From: Sporosarcina gallistercoris
Lineage (GTDB): Bacteria > Bacillota > Bacilli > Bacillales_A > Planococcaceae
Direction of reading: 5' to 3'
Length of the DNA: 64,000 bases
Assembly: GCF_014836415.1 (NCBI RefSeq)
Contig: NZ_JACSQY010000008.1
Coordinates: forward strand, 62,001 to 126,000
Of this stretch, positions 16,404-24,009 are shown one piece after another. The translations under genes and the position numbers were made by a program. The notes beneath the pieces are model-generated. The model had not been told where the DNA came from and did no database searches. It worked only from the letters and a program-made list of their open reading frames with translations. Position 1 is the stretch's first letter. Every line of letters starts with the position of its first letter.

Positions 16404-16820
16404 TTGTATCTGCTCCTTTTTACTGTCACCCTATGAGTTCCATACTAAAAGACGAACCTTAAACAAACCTTAAAACCATTTATCCACACAAAAAAAGAGA
16501 TTACGCAGATGTGATCTCCTCCATTGAAAGTTTGTCTTTTGTTGTGAACCACTGAAAAGTCTTGCGTGTGTATTACGACAATCGGACTCTTTTTCATTTG
16601 CGTTCGAATAGCATCATGCAACGGGGACATTTTGTATGTAAACTTACCTCTAGTTTCTATTTGAACAAAAGGATTCTAAGTGATTACTCTGTATGTAATT
16701 TAACATCAAAATACAAACAATACTGATGATTTTTTTATTTCATTTGTGAGTACCGATTGATTGTGAAATGCAAATTTATGTGTAAACTAATAGGTGCATC
16801 TAAAAAAAGGAGTGTTTTTT
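16404..16820. other. Intergenic region between divergent genes
   Basis: About 415 bases separating the divergent VTC and SDR genes. The sequence is AT-rich with no credible gene; a short minus-strand reading frame at 16445-16630 lacks a ribosome-binding site and family likeness. The only features seen are an imperfect hairpin (GAGAT / ATCTC) near 16495-16516 and the SDR promoter listed separately. Confidence 0.6.
16761..16788 (+). promoter_or_regulatory. Probable sigma-A promoter of the SDR gene
   Basis: TTGTGA and TAAACT are separated by 16 bases, 33 bases before the ATG. It is a modest match to the vegetative consensus. Confidence 0.45.
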
Positions 16821-17594
16821 ATGACAGGAATTATGGAAGGTAAAGCAGGATTAGTCACAGCATCGGGTTCAGGAATCGGCAGAGCATCTGCCGTTGCATT
16901 AGCAAAAGCAGGCGCAAAAGTAATGATTTCTGACGTCAGCGAAGAATCAGGCCTAGAAACCGTACAAATCATCAAAGATAACGGCGGCGAAGCAGCATTT
17001 TTCAAATGTGATGTAAGTGACGAGGAGCAAGTGATCGCACTTGTCAAAAAAACAGTTGAAACTTTTGGTAAGCTGGACTTTGCACATAACAATGCAGGTA
17101 TTAACAAAGGTCTTGTACCAATCGGAGAAATGGATTCCAAGGACTGGGATATTACGTTGAAAGTAAATCTGTACGGTACGTTTTACTGCATCAAGCACCA
17201 AGTCAATGCAATGATGAAAAACGGCGGCGGTGCAATCGTCAATACGGCATCAGGTGCTGGTATTGAAGGTTCACCAAACATGGCTCCATACACAGCTTCT
17301 AAACATGCAATCGCTGGTTTAACTAAATCCGTTGCATTGGAATATGGTCAAAAAGGCATTACGATTAACTCGATTGCACCAGGTGCAACGATTACACCGG
17401 CAATTGAATATTGGGCAAAAACATCACCAGAACAATACGAAGGTGTACTCAAGTCACTTCCAGCTGGTAAAATGTCTACAGCAGAAGATCAAGCAAATGC
17501 TGTCGTATTCCTATGTTCAGACCTTGCAAGCTCAATTAGCGGTGTAACACTTGCAGTTGATGGCGGCTTTACTGCTGGTAAAATGCAACAATAA
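16821..17594 (+). CDS. SDR-family oxidoreductase
   Basis: A 257-residue classical short-chain dehydrogenase/reductase. The Rossmann glycine motif is T-A-S-G-S-G-I-G near residue 13, a slight variant of TGxxxGIG. NNAG follows, then the catalytic Ser in NTASGAG and Y-T-A-S-K near residue 155, and VDGGFTAG closes the C-terminus. It should use NAD(P)(H) in the cytosol; the substrate cannot be inferred. The frame opens at 16794, but AAAAGGAG precedes the ATG at 16821 and matches the usual length. It is a single-gene unit with its own promoter and terminator. Confidence 0.85.
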   Translation: MTGIMEGKAGLVTASGSGIGRASAVALAKAGAKVMISDVSEESGLETVQIIKDNGGEAAFFKCDVSDEEQVIALVKKTVETFGKLDFAHNNAGINKGLVPIGEMDSKDWDITLKVNLYGTFYCIKHQVNAMMKNGGGAIVNTASGAGIEGSPNMAPYTASKHAIAGLTKSVALEYGQKGITINSIAPGATITPAIEYWAKTSPEQYEGVLKSLPAGKMSTAEDQANAVVFLCSDLASSISGVTLAVDGGFTAGKMQQ

Positions 17595-17622
17595 TTTTAC
17601 AGATTTTATAAGATAATATGTA

Positions 17623-17660
17623 AAAAAATGGATCAGGCTAAGTGCCCGATCCATTTTTTA
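17623..17660 (+). terminator. Intrinsic terminator after the SDR gene
   Basis: The stem AAAAAATGGATC / GATCCATTTTTT, with a short GC-rich loop, lies about 30 bases after the stop codon. Confidence 0.8.
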
Positions 17661-17715
17661 TGCACCTGTCTCAGTAATTTGGAATTTTTTATAGATGGTA
17701 CTTCACAATTTTTCT

Positions 17716-17901
17716 TTACTCTCCTCTCATCTCACTTTTGACTTGTGAAGGGTCTGTGTCACTATACGGAGCGGATCCCTTACCACCCGTTTTAGCAATT
17801 AACGCATTCAACTCATTGAACGTTAGTCCGGAATTGGCATTCAGTCTTTTTACTTCCTCAATATCGGTACCCGCCACTGTGTACTTTTTATCGGTTTGCA
17901 A
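17716..17901 (-). CDS. Small SASP-gamma-like protein (TTG start)
   Basis: A 61-residue protein beginning M-Q-T-D-K-K-Y-T-V-A-G-T. A TTG at 17901-17899 lies nine bases behind GGGAGGAGG, a far better start than the ATG 37 codons upstream. Two short repeats, GTDIEEVKRLNANSG and YSDTDPSQVKSEM, resemble the ETDAQQVRKQN repeats of gamma-type small acid-soluble spore proteins, which are amino-acid stores degraded by Gpr on germination. The intervening FNELNALIAKTGGKG is unlike classical SspE, so it is a divergent relative at best. It is monocistronic. Confidence 0.55.
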   Translation of the reverse strand: MQTDKKYTVAGTDIEEVKRLNANSGLTFNELNALIAKTGGKGSAPYSDTDPSQVKSEMRGE

Positions 17902-18074
17902 TCGATTTCGCCTCCTCCCAAACAGTGTGGACTGCAATCGAATTTTTATGTAAGGCATCTCAGTACTTAAGTCCCCTAGATCCATGTCTGACATACACTT
18001 TATTATTTCCATTCGGCATTGTTACCATAAATGAACTCAATTGCTTTCGGTAAAGTTGGAGAAATCATTGCACT

Positions 18075-18106
18075 AAAAAAACACCATCCGAGGATGATGT
18101 TTTTTG
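18075..18106 (-). terminator. Terminator after ltaS
   Basis: On the minus strand AAAAAACATCATCC and GGATGGTGTTTTTTT form a stem and U-run, about 30 bases beyond the LTA synthase stop codon. Confidence 0.8.
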
Positions 18107-18135
18107 TAAAGGAATTCCAACAACACTTGCATACA

Positions 18136-20088
18136 TTACTCAGCTTCTACAGCGTCTTCTTTCGTGTAATTGAACTGCGTACGATCGACTGGAGTGAATC
18201 CTTTTGGTGTATAGAATCTCAGTAAGTCCCCGTTCACGACTTTATCAGAAAGCTCCAATTTACGATTCACTTCTTGTTTGATACTATTTGCAAGCTCCAT
18301 TTGACTCTCGTCTAGTGGTAAACCAGTTTTGTTGTCATAAAACTTCTCATTAATGGAATCGACAGACGGGCTGATGAAATCGCCATTTCTGAATGGCACA
18401 ATTTCGTTATGCTCTTCAGATAATAAGTCTGATCCGAATTGGACATAGTCTTTCGTGTCAATCCCCAGCAAATGTAACAACGTTGGAAGGAGGTCTGTTT
18501 GGCCGCCATACGTGTGCTTGGCTTCCCCTTCCATCCCTGGTACATGTATGAACAATGGGACACGTTGTAAATTAGCACCCGCAACTGGTGTAATTTCTTC
18601 TCCCATGACTTGTGCCATCGCTTTGTTATGATTATGCGAAATTCCATAATGGTCGCCATAAAGAACAATCATCGAGTTCTCATACAAGCCTTGTTCTTTC
18701 AACTGATTGAAGGCTTGCTCAATGGATTCATCTGTATATCGCGCTGTTTGGAAATAGTCGTCTACACTTGAATCTCCAGTATCCGCTTTATCGATTGTCA
18801 CTAAATCTTGATTCATCGTATACGGGAAGTGGTTTGCGACTGTGATGAATTTTGCATAGAACGGTTGTGGCAGTGAACTTAAATAGCTCTTGGATTGCTC
18901 ATAGAATGGTTTATCCAGCAACCCATATTCCGCCATGTCTTCTGGAGAACTGGTGTCATAATAACTCGCATCATAGAAGTGATCGAATCCGAATGACTTA
19001 TACACTTCACTCCGGTTCCAGAAACTTCCCTTATTCCCGTGGAATACAGCGGACGTATACCCATAATCCTTCAAGATACCAGGAGCTGCTTGGTACGTAT
19101 TTTGTGATTTTGTGATGAACGCAGATCCTTGTGGTAACCCGTATAGTGAGTTTTCCAGCATGAATTCCGCATCAGAAGTTTTCCCTTGTCCTGTCTGATG
19201 GAAGAAATTATCGAAGTACAGGGTGTTCTGATCTTTTGACAATGAATTCAGGAATGGTGTTACTTCTTCACCATTCAATTTGTAGTCGATCAGGAAGTTC
19301 TGGAACGATTCCAAATGCAAATAGATGACGTTCATTCCTTTTGCCGCACCAAAGTACTGTGGGTTCGGCTCAGCGTAGTTGGATTGCGTGTAGTTAATCA
19401 CTTCTGTAAGATCACTGCTATCCGCCAACGCTCTCTGGGATGATGCTTTCATCGTTTCCACGGAGTCATAAATCGAATAGTTGTACATTCCTAGATACTT
19501 TACAATATAGTTTCTATCAAAACCGCGAGTCAAAAGTTGCGGACGGCTCGCTTCCGCTAGACCTAAGTTGACGATGGAAATCACCAATGCGACAGCTATG
19601 ATCGATATTGCTTTCTTATAGCCGAAACGAGTGGTGTCCTTTTGTACTTTGCGTGAAAATCGCAAGTAAAACATGACCATTACATCCACAAAGAACAGAA
19701 TATCAAAAGGTTTTAGCAGCGTAAGAATACTTCCGCCTAAGTCTCCGAAGTTCTGAGTTTGGTAAATCGTAGGTAATGTAATGAAGTCACTAAAGAATCG
19801 GTAATACACGACATTGGCATATAGAAGAATCGACATGAGCGTGTACACGATGAGGAGTGCTGTATATTTTCTTGTTCCTTTAAATAAAAACGAAATTCCT
19901 AGAAACAGCAATGCCGAACCTAGTGGATTCAGAAACAGAAGGAAATGCTGAAGCGCTCCTTCCACACCTAGTTCGAACTGTGAGAGTTGAGTGATGTAGG
20001 TTTTAACCCATAACATCAGAACAGCTACTAAAAAGATTCCTAAAAACTTGTTTAGAGGATTACCCTTTATATTGATCAGATTTTTCAT
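18136..20088 (-). CDS. ltaS: Lipoteichoic acid synthase, LtaS family
   Basis: A 650-residue polytopic membrane enzyme. Five N-terminal helices (roughly 12-32, 45-65, 72-92, 122-142 and 158-178) are followed by an extracellular sulfatase-fold domain. Catalytic residues are visible: the metal-binding Glu in YLHLESF, the nucleophile Thr304 in GQGKTSDAEF, FHGNKGSFWNR and the metal ligands in LYGDHYGISHNHN. LtaS-type enzymes transfer glycerol-phosphate from phosphatidylglycerol onto a glycolipid anchor to build lipoteichoic acid. Bacilli carry several paralogues (LtaS, YfnI, YqgS, YvgJ), and which one this matches cannot be settled by eye. It is a single-gene unit. Confidence 0.85.
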   Translation of the reverse strand: MKNLINIKGNPLNKFLGIFLVAVLMLWVKTYITQLSQFELGVEGALQHFLLFLNPLGSALLFLGISFLFKGTRKYTALLIVYTLMSILLYANVVYYRFFSDFITLPTIYQTQNFGDLGGSILTLLKPFDILFFVDVMVMFYLRFSRKVQKDTTRFGYKKAISIIAVALVISIVNLGLAEASRPQLLTRGFDRNYIVKYLGMYNYSIYDSVETMKASSQRALADSSDLTEVINYTQSNYAEPNPQYFGAAKGMNVIYLHLESFQNFLIDYKLNGEEVTPFLNSLSKDQNTLYFDNFFHQTGQGKTSDAEFMLENSLYGLPQGSAFITKSQNTYQAAPGILKDYGYTSAVFHGNKGSFWNRSEVYKSFGFDHFYDASYYDTSSPEDMAEYGLLDKPFYEQSKSYLSSLPQPFYAKFITVANHFPYTMNQDLVTIDKADTGDSSVDDYFQTARYTDESIEQAFNQLKEQGLYENSMIVLYGDHYGISHNHNKAMAQVMGEEITPVAGANLQRVPLFIHVPGMEGEAKHTYGGQTDLLPTLLHLLGIDTKDYVQFGSDLLSEEHNEIVPFRNGDFISPSVDSINEKFYDNKTGLPLDESQMELANSIKQEVNRKLELSDKVVNGDLLRFYTPKGFTPVDRTQFNYTKEDAVEAE

Positions 20089-20148
20089 GTTTTCACCAAC
20101 CTTATACTTATTTTAACTTGAAGTCATGATTTATATTCACTTAGAGTA

Positions 20149-20243
20149 GGACGTTGACAGTAAGGAGAATGTTGCTTTTCAGTAGCCTTATTTAAGGCTG
20201 CTAAAGAATTTTACTCCTCATTGACGTTGATGTCAATTTTTAT
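20149..20243. repeat. Long imperfect palindrome upstream of ltaS
   Basis: Nested inverted repeats: the inner hairpin AGTAGCCTT / AAGGCTGCT is at 20181-20202, extended by outer arms AGGAG / CTCCT and then related GACGTTGAC / GTTGATGTC ends. A short ATTGAC / GTCAAT hairpin followed by Ts lies at 20222-20243. It may be a remnant of a small palindromic element or a regulatory hairpin; no protein is encoded. Confidence 0.5.
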
Positions 20244-20770
20244 CGCCTATAAAATGGAACACAGATAATTACGAAAAATTCATGATATTTTAAACTAGCG
20301 GTCCTGAAATTCTTCTCCAAAAGAAAAGAAAGTATCTCCTAGCCTAGGGCTTAGATCTACTTTCTTTTGTTTAAGGAAAATTTTTTATGTTTTGTTACCT
20401 CATACTGTTTAAACTTTGCTGTGAAAACTATGACTATGGAGACGATGGGAGTCGAACCTACAAACTTATAAAACGCTGTAATACCAGTGTTTACAAGGTT
20501 TTTAATGTAATCTAAAAATGTTTGACCATTTTTTAACTATGGAGTGAATAAATTACTTACGGAGACATGCGTTTTTTATTATACATTCAACTAAAATTGG
20601 ATCAATGTCAATATCTTGGACACAAAAGTTAAGTCCGTTTCAGGAAAACATCCGTACATGAAGCGACCTAGATACAGGATATCCCCCCTATGGATGTTAT
20701 CACGAAAAATTTGTAGGTAGGAGAATTGTGAAGCTAAATAGCCACTTTGTAATCAAGCTGTTTCTTTACA
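20244..20770. other. Non-coding left flank of the accessory island
   Basis: About 530 AT-rich bases without a credible gene. It contains an 11-bp inverted repeat (AAAAGAAAGTA / TACTTTCTTTT) at about 20328-20371, which looks terminator-like, and the ssrA 3'-end fragment at 20433 listed separately. Confidence 0.6.
20433..20458 (-). repeat. ssrA 3'-end fragment, candidate distal attachment site
   Basis: The 26 bases match the 3' end of the intact tmRNA gene (33457-33481) except for one base in the stem, in the same orientation. Similarity stops abruptly after GTCGAACC. The intact copy is 13 kb to the right, so this is the displaced ssrA end expected at the far side of an element integrated at ssrA. 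Confidence 0.7.
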
Positions 20771-20938
20771 TCATAAATCTTTCTTATTTACCTTCAATTC
20801 TTTTTTGTAACGCATAACAAACTGTTCACCTTGCTCTTCACCGTTTTCAAGCTTTATGCACTTATCAATGCAAATAGAGTATGTTTCGGAAACATTTACT
20901 CCAGATTCCATAATTGGTTTATAAATAATTTCGGACAT
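20771..20938 (-). CDS. Small hypothetical protein, 55 aa
   Basis: A 55-residue protein starting M-S-E-I-I-Y-K-P-I-M and ending in a lysine-rich tail (KKELKVNKKDL). AAAGGAAG sits six bases upstream of the ATG. It begins 39 bases after the stop codon of the HEPN-motif gene and lies on the same strand, so the two are very probably one transcript. It is not recognised. It has two cysteines (residues 22 and 26: CIDKC) and a mixed acidic/basic composition. An accessory or antitoxin role for the neighbour is possible but is only inference from position and size. Confidence 0.6.
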   Translation of the reverse strand: MSEIIYKPIMESGVNVSETYSICIDKCIKLENGEEQGEQFVMRYKKELKVNKKDL

Positions 20939-20977
20939 TTGTTTCTTCCTTTATTTATGTTCATCTATGCCTGGATA

Positions 20978-22282
20978 TCATTCTTTATCAATATCCTCGG
21001 TAACTGCTAAACTAAAGAACTCGGCTAACTCCAATCCATTGCTTTCCGCAATTTCAATGAACCTATATTTGAATTCTGAATTTCCCCCCATAAATTTTTC
21101 AATAGAATCGAAAAGGCTTCCAAAAGTATAAGTCTTAAACAGTATATTTAATTCCCTCACTACTTCGATATCAAGAGACATGTTTCTCAAATAATAGATA
21201 ATTTTTGTTGCACTGTTATTTGCATTCTGATAACCCACATGTAATTTATTTAAGATACCGCTAACAAAGATTGACTCCTTTATTTCTTCGAAAATACCAT
21301 ATCTTTTTAACAAGACTGTTTGTTCTTCACTTGGGAGTCTTCCAGAGTTAATACTTGCAGAAAGTCTCCTAACAAATTGAACCACTTCTGGATCTGGTAT
21401 TAATGCATTTCTTAATAGGATCAAACTAAGTTCCCAGAAAGAATCACTGTAAGAACTAATTTTTTTAAAGATCAATTCTTTCCAAAAAAGTCTAATTAAC
21501 TCTGAATTATGCGTACACAAAAGAAGTCTATCTGGGAATGCTTCCATAAATTCTACAAACACTTCAGAATCTGACGTGATGTACTCTATAAATGATTTGT
21601 TTAAATCATCATTTGAAGAGTATGCTATAGATTTCCAAAACAAATATCCTTGCCGATCTCCATAAAATTGTAATTCTACATAATCATCATTTATTACTTT
21701 CAATAAATTGGAGACTCCATCTTTCTTGACGACAAGCGGAATTTCATTAATAAGATATGAAAAATCTGTGCCTGGCTCTGTATATTTCTTATCAAAGTGC
21801 TTTTCAATCTTAGCTAATAAAGCCTTTTCTCCACCATTCACAACAAACTTTGAAAGGTTAGACTGAAGGAATAGCCAGAAAGTTTCCACATGACTGTACC
21901 CTAGTATAGTATCTTTCGCATGAGCGGATTCATTTCTTTTTTTTCTCCAATATGGAATTTCTTCAATTAAATCGTTATTAATTAAATAGACTTTACATAG
22001 TCGTACTTGTTTTTCTTGGGTAGTTTTATATACAGTATCTTCCCAAATCTTGTCATCCTTTAGATCGTTTCTTGTTTTTCTCCAATCTTCTTCATGTACT
22101 AAATCTGGCTTGTCGCTCCTAAGCAACCTATCCCTTAATGATTTCATAAAACCTAAATACGACATTAAAAAAGATGCTCTATATGCCCCTACTCTATAGC
22201 ATTTTATAGCTTCTTCAAATAATAGCTCGGCATCTTCGGATATATCTTGTTCTTTAATCCATGATTCAAAATATATTTGCAT
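20978..22282 (-). CDS. Hypothetical island protein with N-terminal HEPN-like motif
   Basis: A 434-residue soluble protein, not recognised as a named family. The N-terminal ~145 residues are helical: they open with AIKCYRVGAYRASFLMSYLG and contain W-R-K-K-R116-N-E-S-A-H121. R116-x4-H121 is the signature spacing of the catalytic motif of HEPN ribonucleases, which are common in toxin-antitoxin, abortive-infection and CRISPR effectors. The remaining ~290 residues are mostly helical, without recognisable motifs, and could be a sensor or regulatory domain. AAAGGAGAG precedes the ATG. It lies in a restriction gene island and is followed by a 55-aa gene. A defence RNase role is an inference. Confidence 0.65.
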   Translation of the reverse strand: MQIYFESWIKEQDISEDAELLFEEAIKCYRVGAYRASFLMSYLGFMKSLRDRLLRSDKPDLVHEEDWRKTRNDLKDDKIWEDTVYKTTQEKQVRLCKVYLINNDLIEEIPYWRKKRNESAHAKDTILGYSHVETFWLFLQSNLSKFVVNGGEKALLAKIEKHFDKKYTEPGTDFSYLINEIPLVVKKDGVSNLLKVINDDYVELQFYGDRQGYLFWKSIAYSSNDDLNKSFIEYITSDSEVFVEFMEAFPDRLLLCTHNSELIRLFWKELIFKKISSYSDSFWELSLILLRNALIPDPEVVQFVRRLSASINSGRLPSEEQTVLLKRYGIFEEIKESIFVSGILNKLHVGYQNANNSATKIIYYLRNMSLDIEVVRELNILFKTYTFGSLFDSIEKFMGGNSEFKYRFIEIAESNGLELAEFFSLAVTEDIDKE

Positions 22283-22432
22283 TCACATTCTCTCCTTTAA
22301 CTAATTATTTCCCATCAATTTCAATGAATCTGTAAATTAATTCACCAGAAATATTCATTGTAAAATTCTCTATGTTTCTTTAAAACCTCTTTCATAACCG
22401 CTAAACTTTCGAATATAGCTAAATCAAATTAA

Positions 22433-22506
22433 TGGTGAAAGGTACCTGTGTGAGCAACAATCATGAATGTTTAAACAAACACGAAAGTTTGCTGCACAGG
22501 TACCTT
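22433..22506. repeat. 74-bp palindromic repeat, copy 1
   Basis: The ends AAGGTACCTGT / ACAGGTACCTT form 11-bp terminal inverted repeats around a ~50-bp core with CATGAATGTTTAAACAAACA. It differs from copy 2 (28238-28311) at four positions by direct comparison, and lies in the same orientation, bracketing the McrBC/SRA-HNH/zinc-ribbon genes. Confidence 0.85.
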
Positions 22507-22533
22507 AATTTAGTTGCTGTGATAATGAATAAG

Positions 22534-22650
22534 TATGGAGACGATGGGATTCACCCCTACGTCTAGAGGCTCTATTATGTACACGTCTACTCGTGTAAAT
22601 TGACTATTTGATTTCCCACAGCAGAATGCAGACCTTATAGCCAAAAGCTA
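22534..22650 (-). pseudogene. Decayed ssrA 3'-portion copy
   Basis: About 115 bases resemble the 3' part of the intact tmRNA in the same orientation. They read inward from the CCATCGTCTCCA acceptor end through TAGAGCCTCTAGACGT and an arm matching ACGAGTAGACGT to GAAATCAAATAG. Many substitutions, including in the T-arm (GGGGTGAATCCC), make it non-functional. It is likely a leftover from an earlier integration at ssrA or a fragment carried in by one. Confidence 0.7.
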
Positions 22651-22719
22651 TTTTGAGATTGTCCCACATCCATTAATATAATTTCTTAGAGATAAGATGT
22701 AAGAGGTAACTGGCAACCA

Positions 22720-24009
22720 CTAGATTTCAAGTCCCCATCTATCCATAAGTTCCACTAAACTTTCCTTAATCCGGTGACAATCCACAAAAAACACCTTCAC
22801 TTGCACACCATCATCACTAGTAAAACAAATCTCCTCATTACCCTTAAACTCATCATTAGTCGGATAAAGAAGCCAAATCTCGTTAGTTCCATATTTCTTC
22901 GCATAAGCATACATTTGATACATATCCGCCTGAGATATCCCGTAGTTACTTCTCGGTGAATTTTTCAACACCTTCCACTTTGTATCAATAATGATCGATC
23001 GCTGTTCAATTTCATTTCGTAATACAATATCTGGCCTTAAAGAGAATTGTTTCTCAAATAAATAGTATTGTCGATCTTGCAAAGAAATTGTCCAATCATT
23101 CTGTTGAATTATTCTTCTTAAATTCCGCCCCACGTAATCTTCAAACACTCGATCCATTGGAAATAACAGTGCTTGTGCAACTGAAGTACCTGCAAAGGTT
23201 GTGAAGCTTTGATTTCGCAAGAAAAACTTAGACCAATTTATTGTAGTCTCATAGTCTTTGGAACTTCGGTCACTTTTTACTTGAGCGAAATCCTTTTCAA
23301 TAGTAGAGCTAGACTCAACTTGTTCAAAGTTTGCTAATAACTTTCGTAATTCCTTCATATTTTCAAGATGTTCAGTTTCTTTAGACAACTTTACTAGTGT
23401 AGTTTTAATCAAGCGATTTTCTGGTCGGTTCAAACCGAATTCATCGTATTGGACATAGAATTGTTCTTTATGAACCGCATTATATTTAATTTGTTTTGCA
23501 AAATCCATTTTTCCTTTATATACTTTGAGATTGTCTTCTGTACCATAATAAGATGACTTTAATCCTCGTTTGACAAGTCGCTGCACTTCTTGAATATACA
23601 AACGAATGAATATCTCAAAGATGGTCATTTTTTCGGTATCTACGTTTGATTCATTGAACGTCTTGCTTGGAAAGTCCCTTAATGTCTTTAACATTTTTAA
23701 AAAGGTCTTTTTCGAATTATCTTGTGTTCCACCATGAATTTTCGGAAGAATTTGCAGTTGTACGCCATTATTCAATTGCAACACTCCGACATAGTTTTTT
23801 GCCCGTATGACTTTACCTACATTTCTCTGTGATGATATAGAGAAAAAATCAATCGCATCAGCATCGTTCGATTCATTGTAAGTTATGATTAGGTTTTCTA
23901 ATTGACTAAACGAAGCTTTGTCTAAATGGACTGCCCCTATCTGTTTACACATTTCTTTATTGGTTGTGATAACCTCATATTCCCTTAACTCTACCAATTT
24001 TTTCTTCAT
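22720..24009 (-). CDS. mcrC: McrC, endonuclease subunit of McrBC
   Basis: A 429-residue McrC-family protein, the nuclease partner of the GTP-driven McrB motor in a type IV restriction system that cuts DNA with modified cytosines. The C-terminal PD-(D/E)xK core is intact: D327 in RPDIVL, then D342-T-K344 in IIIDTKWK. The N-terminal ~150 residues are the McrB-contacting domain. The ATG overlaps the stop of mcrB by four bases (ATGA), so expression is coupled. Codon use and AT-richness resemble the rest of the island more than the flanking genes. Confidence 0.92.
   Translation of the reverse strand: MKKKLVELREYEVITTNKEMCKQIGAVHLDKASFSQLENLIITYNESNDADAIDFFSISSQRNVGKVIRAKNYVGVLQLNNGVQLQILPKIHGGTQDNSKKTFLKMLKTLRDFPSKTFNESNVDTEKMTIFEIFIRLYIQEVQRLVKRGLKSSYYGTEDNLKVYKGKMDFAKQIKYNAVHKEQFYVQYDEFGLNRPENRLIKTTLVKLSKETEHLENMKELRKLLANFEQVESSSTIEKDFAQVKSDRSSKDYETTINWSKFFLRNQSFTTFAGTSVAQALLFPMDRVFEDYVGRNLRRIIQQNDWTISLQDRQYYLFEKQFSLRPDIVLRNEIEQRSIIIDTKWKVLKNSPRSNYGISQADMYQMYAYAKKYGTNEIWLLYPTNDEFKGNEEICFTSDDGVQVKVFFVDCHRIKESLVELMDRWGLEI

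Larger units (their letters stand above)
22283..22719. other. Intergenic junction in the island
   Basis: About 435 bases without genes between the HEPN-motif gene and mcrC. From left to right it holds the presumed promoter area of the HEPN gene, the first 74-bp palindromic repeat, a decayed ssrA 3' fragment, and about 70 bases of 3' sequence of mcrC. The mosaic suggests that two separately acquired pieces join here. Confidence 0.7.

Noticed and set aside
16445-16630. 61-codon minus-strand frame upstream of the SDR gene
   Set aside because: No ribosome-binding site, no family resemblance, and composition typical of AT-rich intergenic DNA.
20433-22650. Additional tRNA or tmRNA genes
   Set aside because: The ssrA-like pieces lack the 5' half of the acceptor stem and the tag frame, so they are fragments, not functional RNAs.
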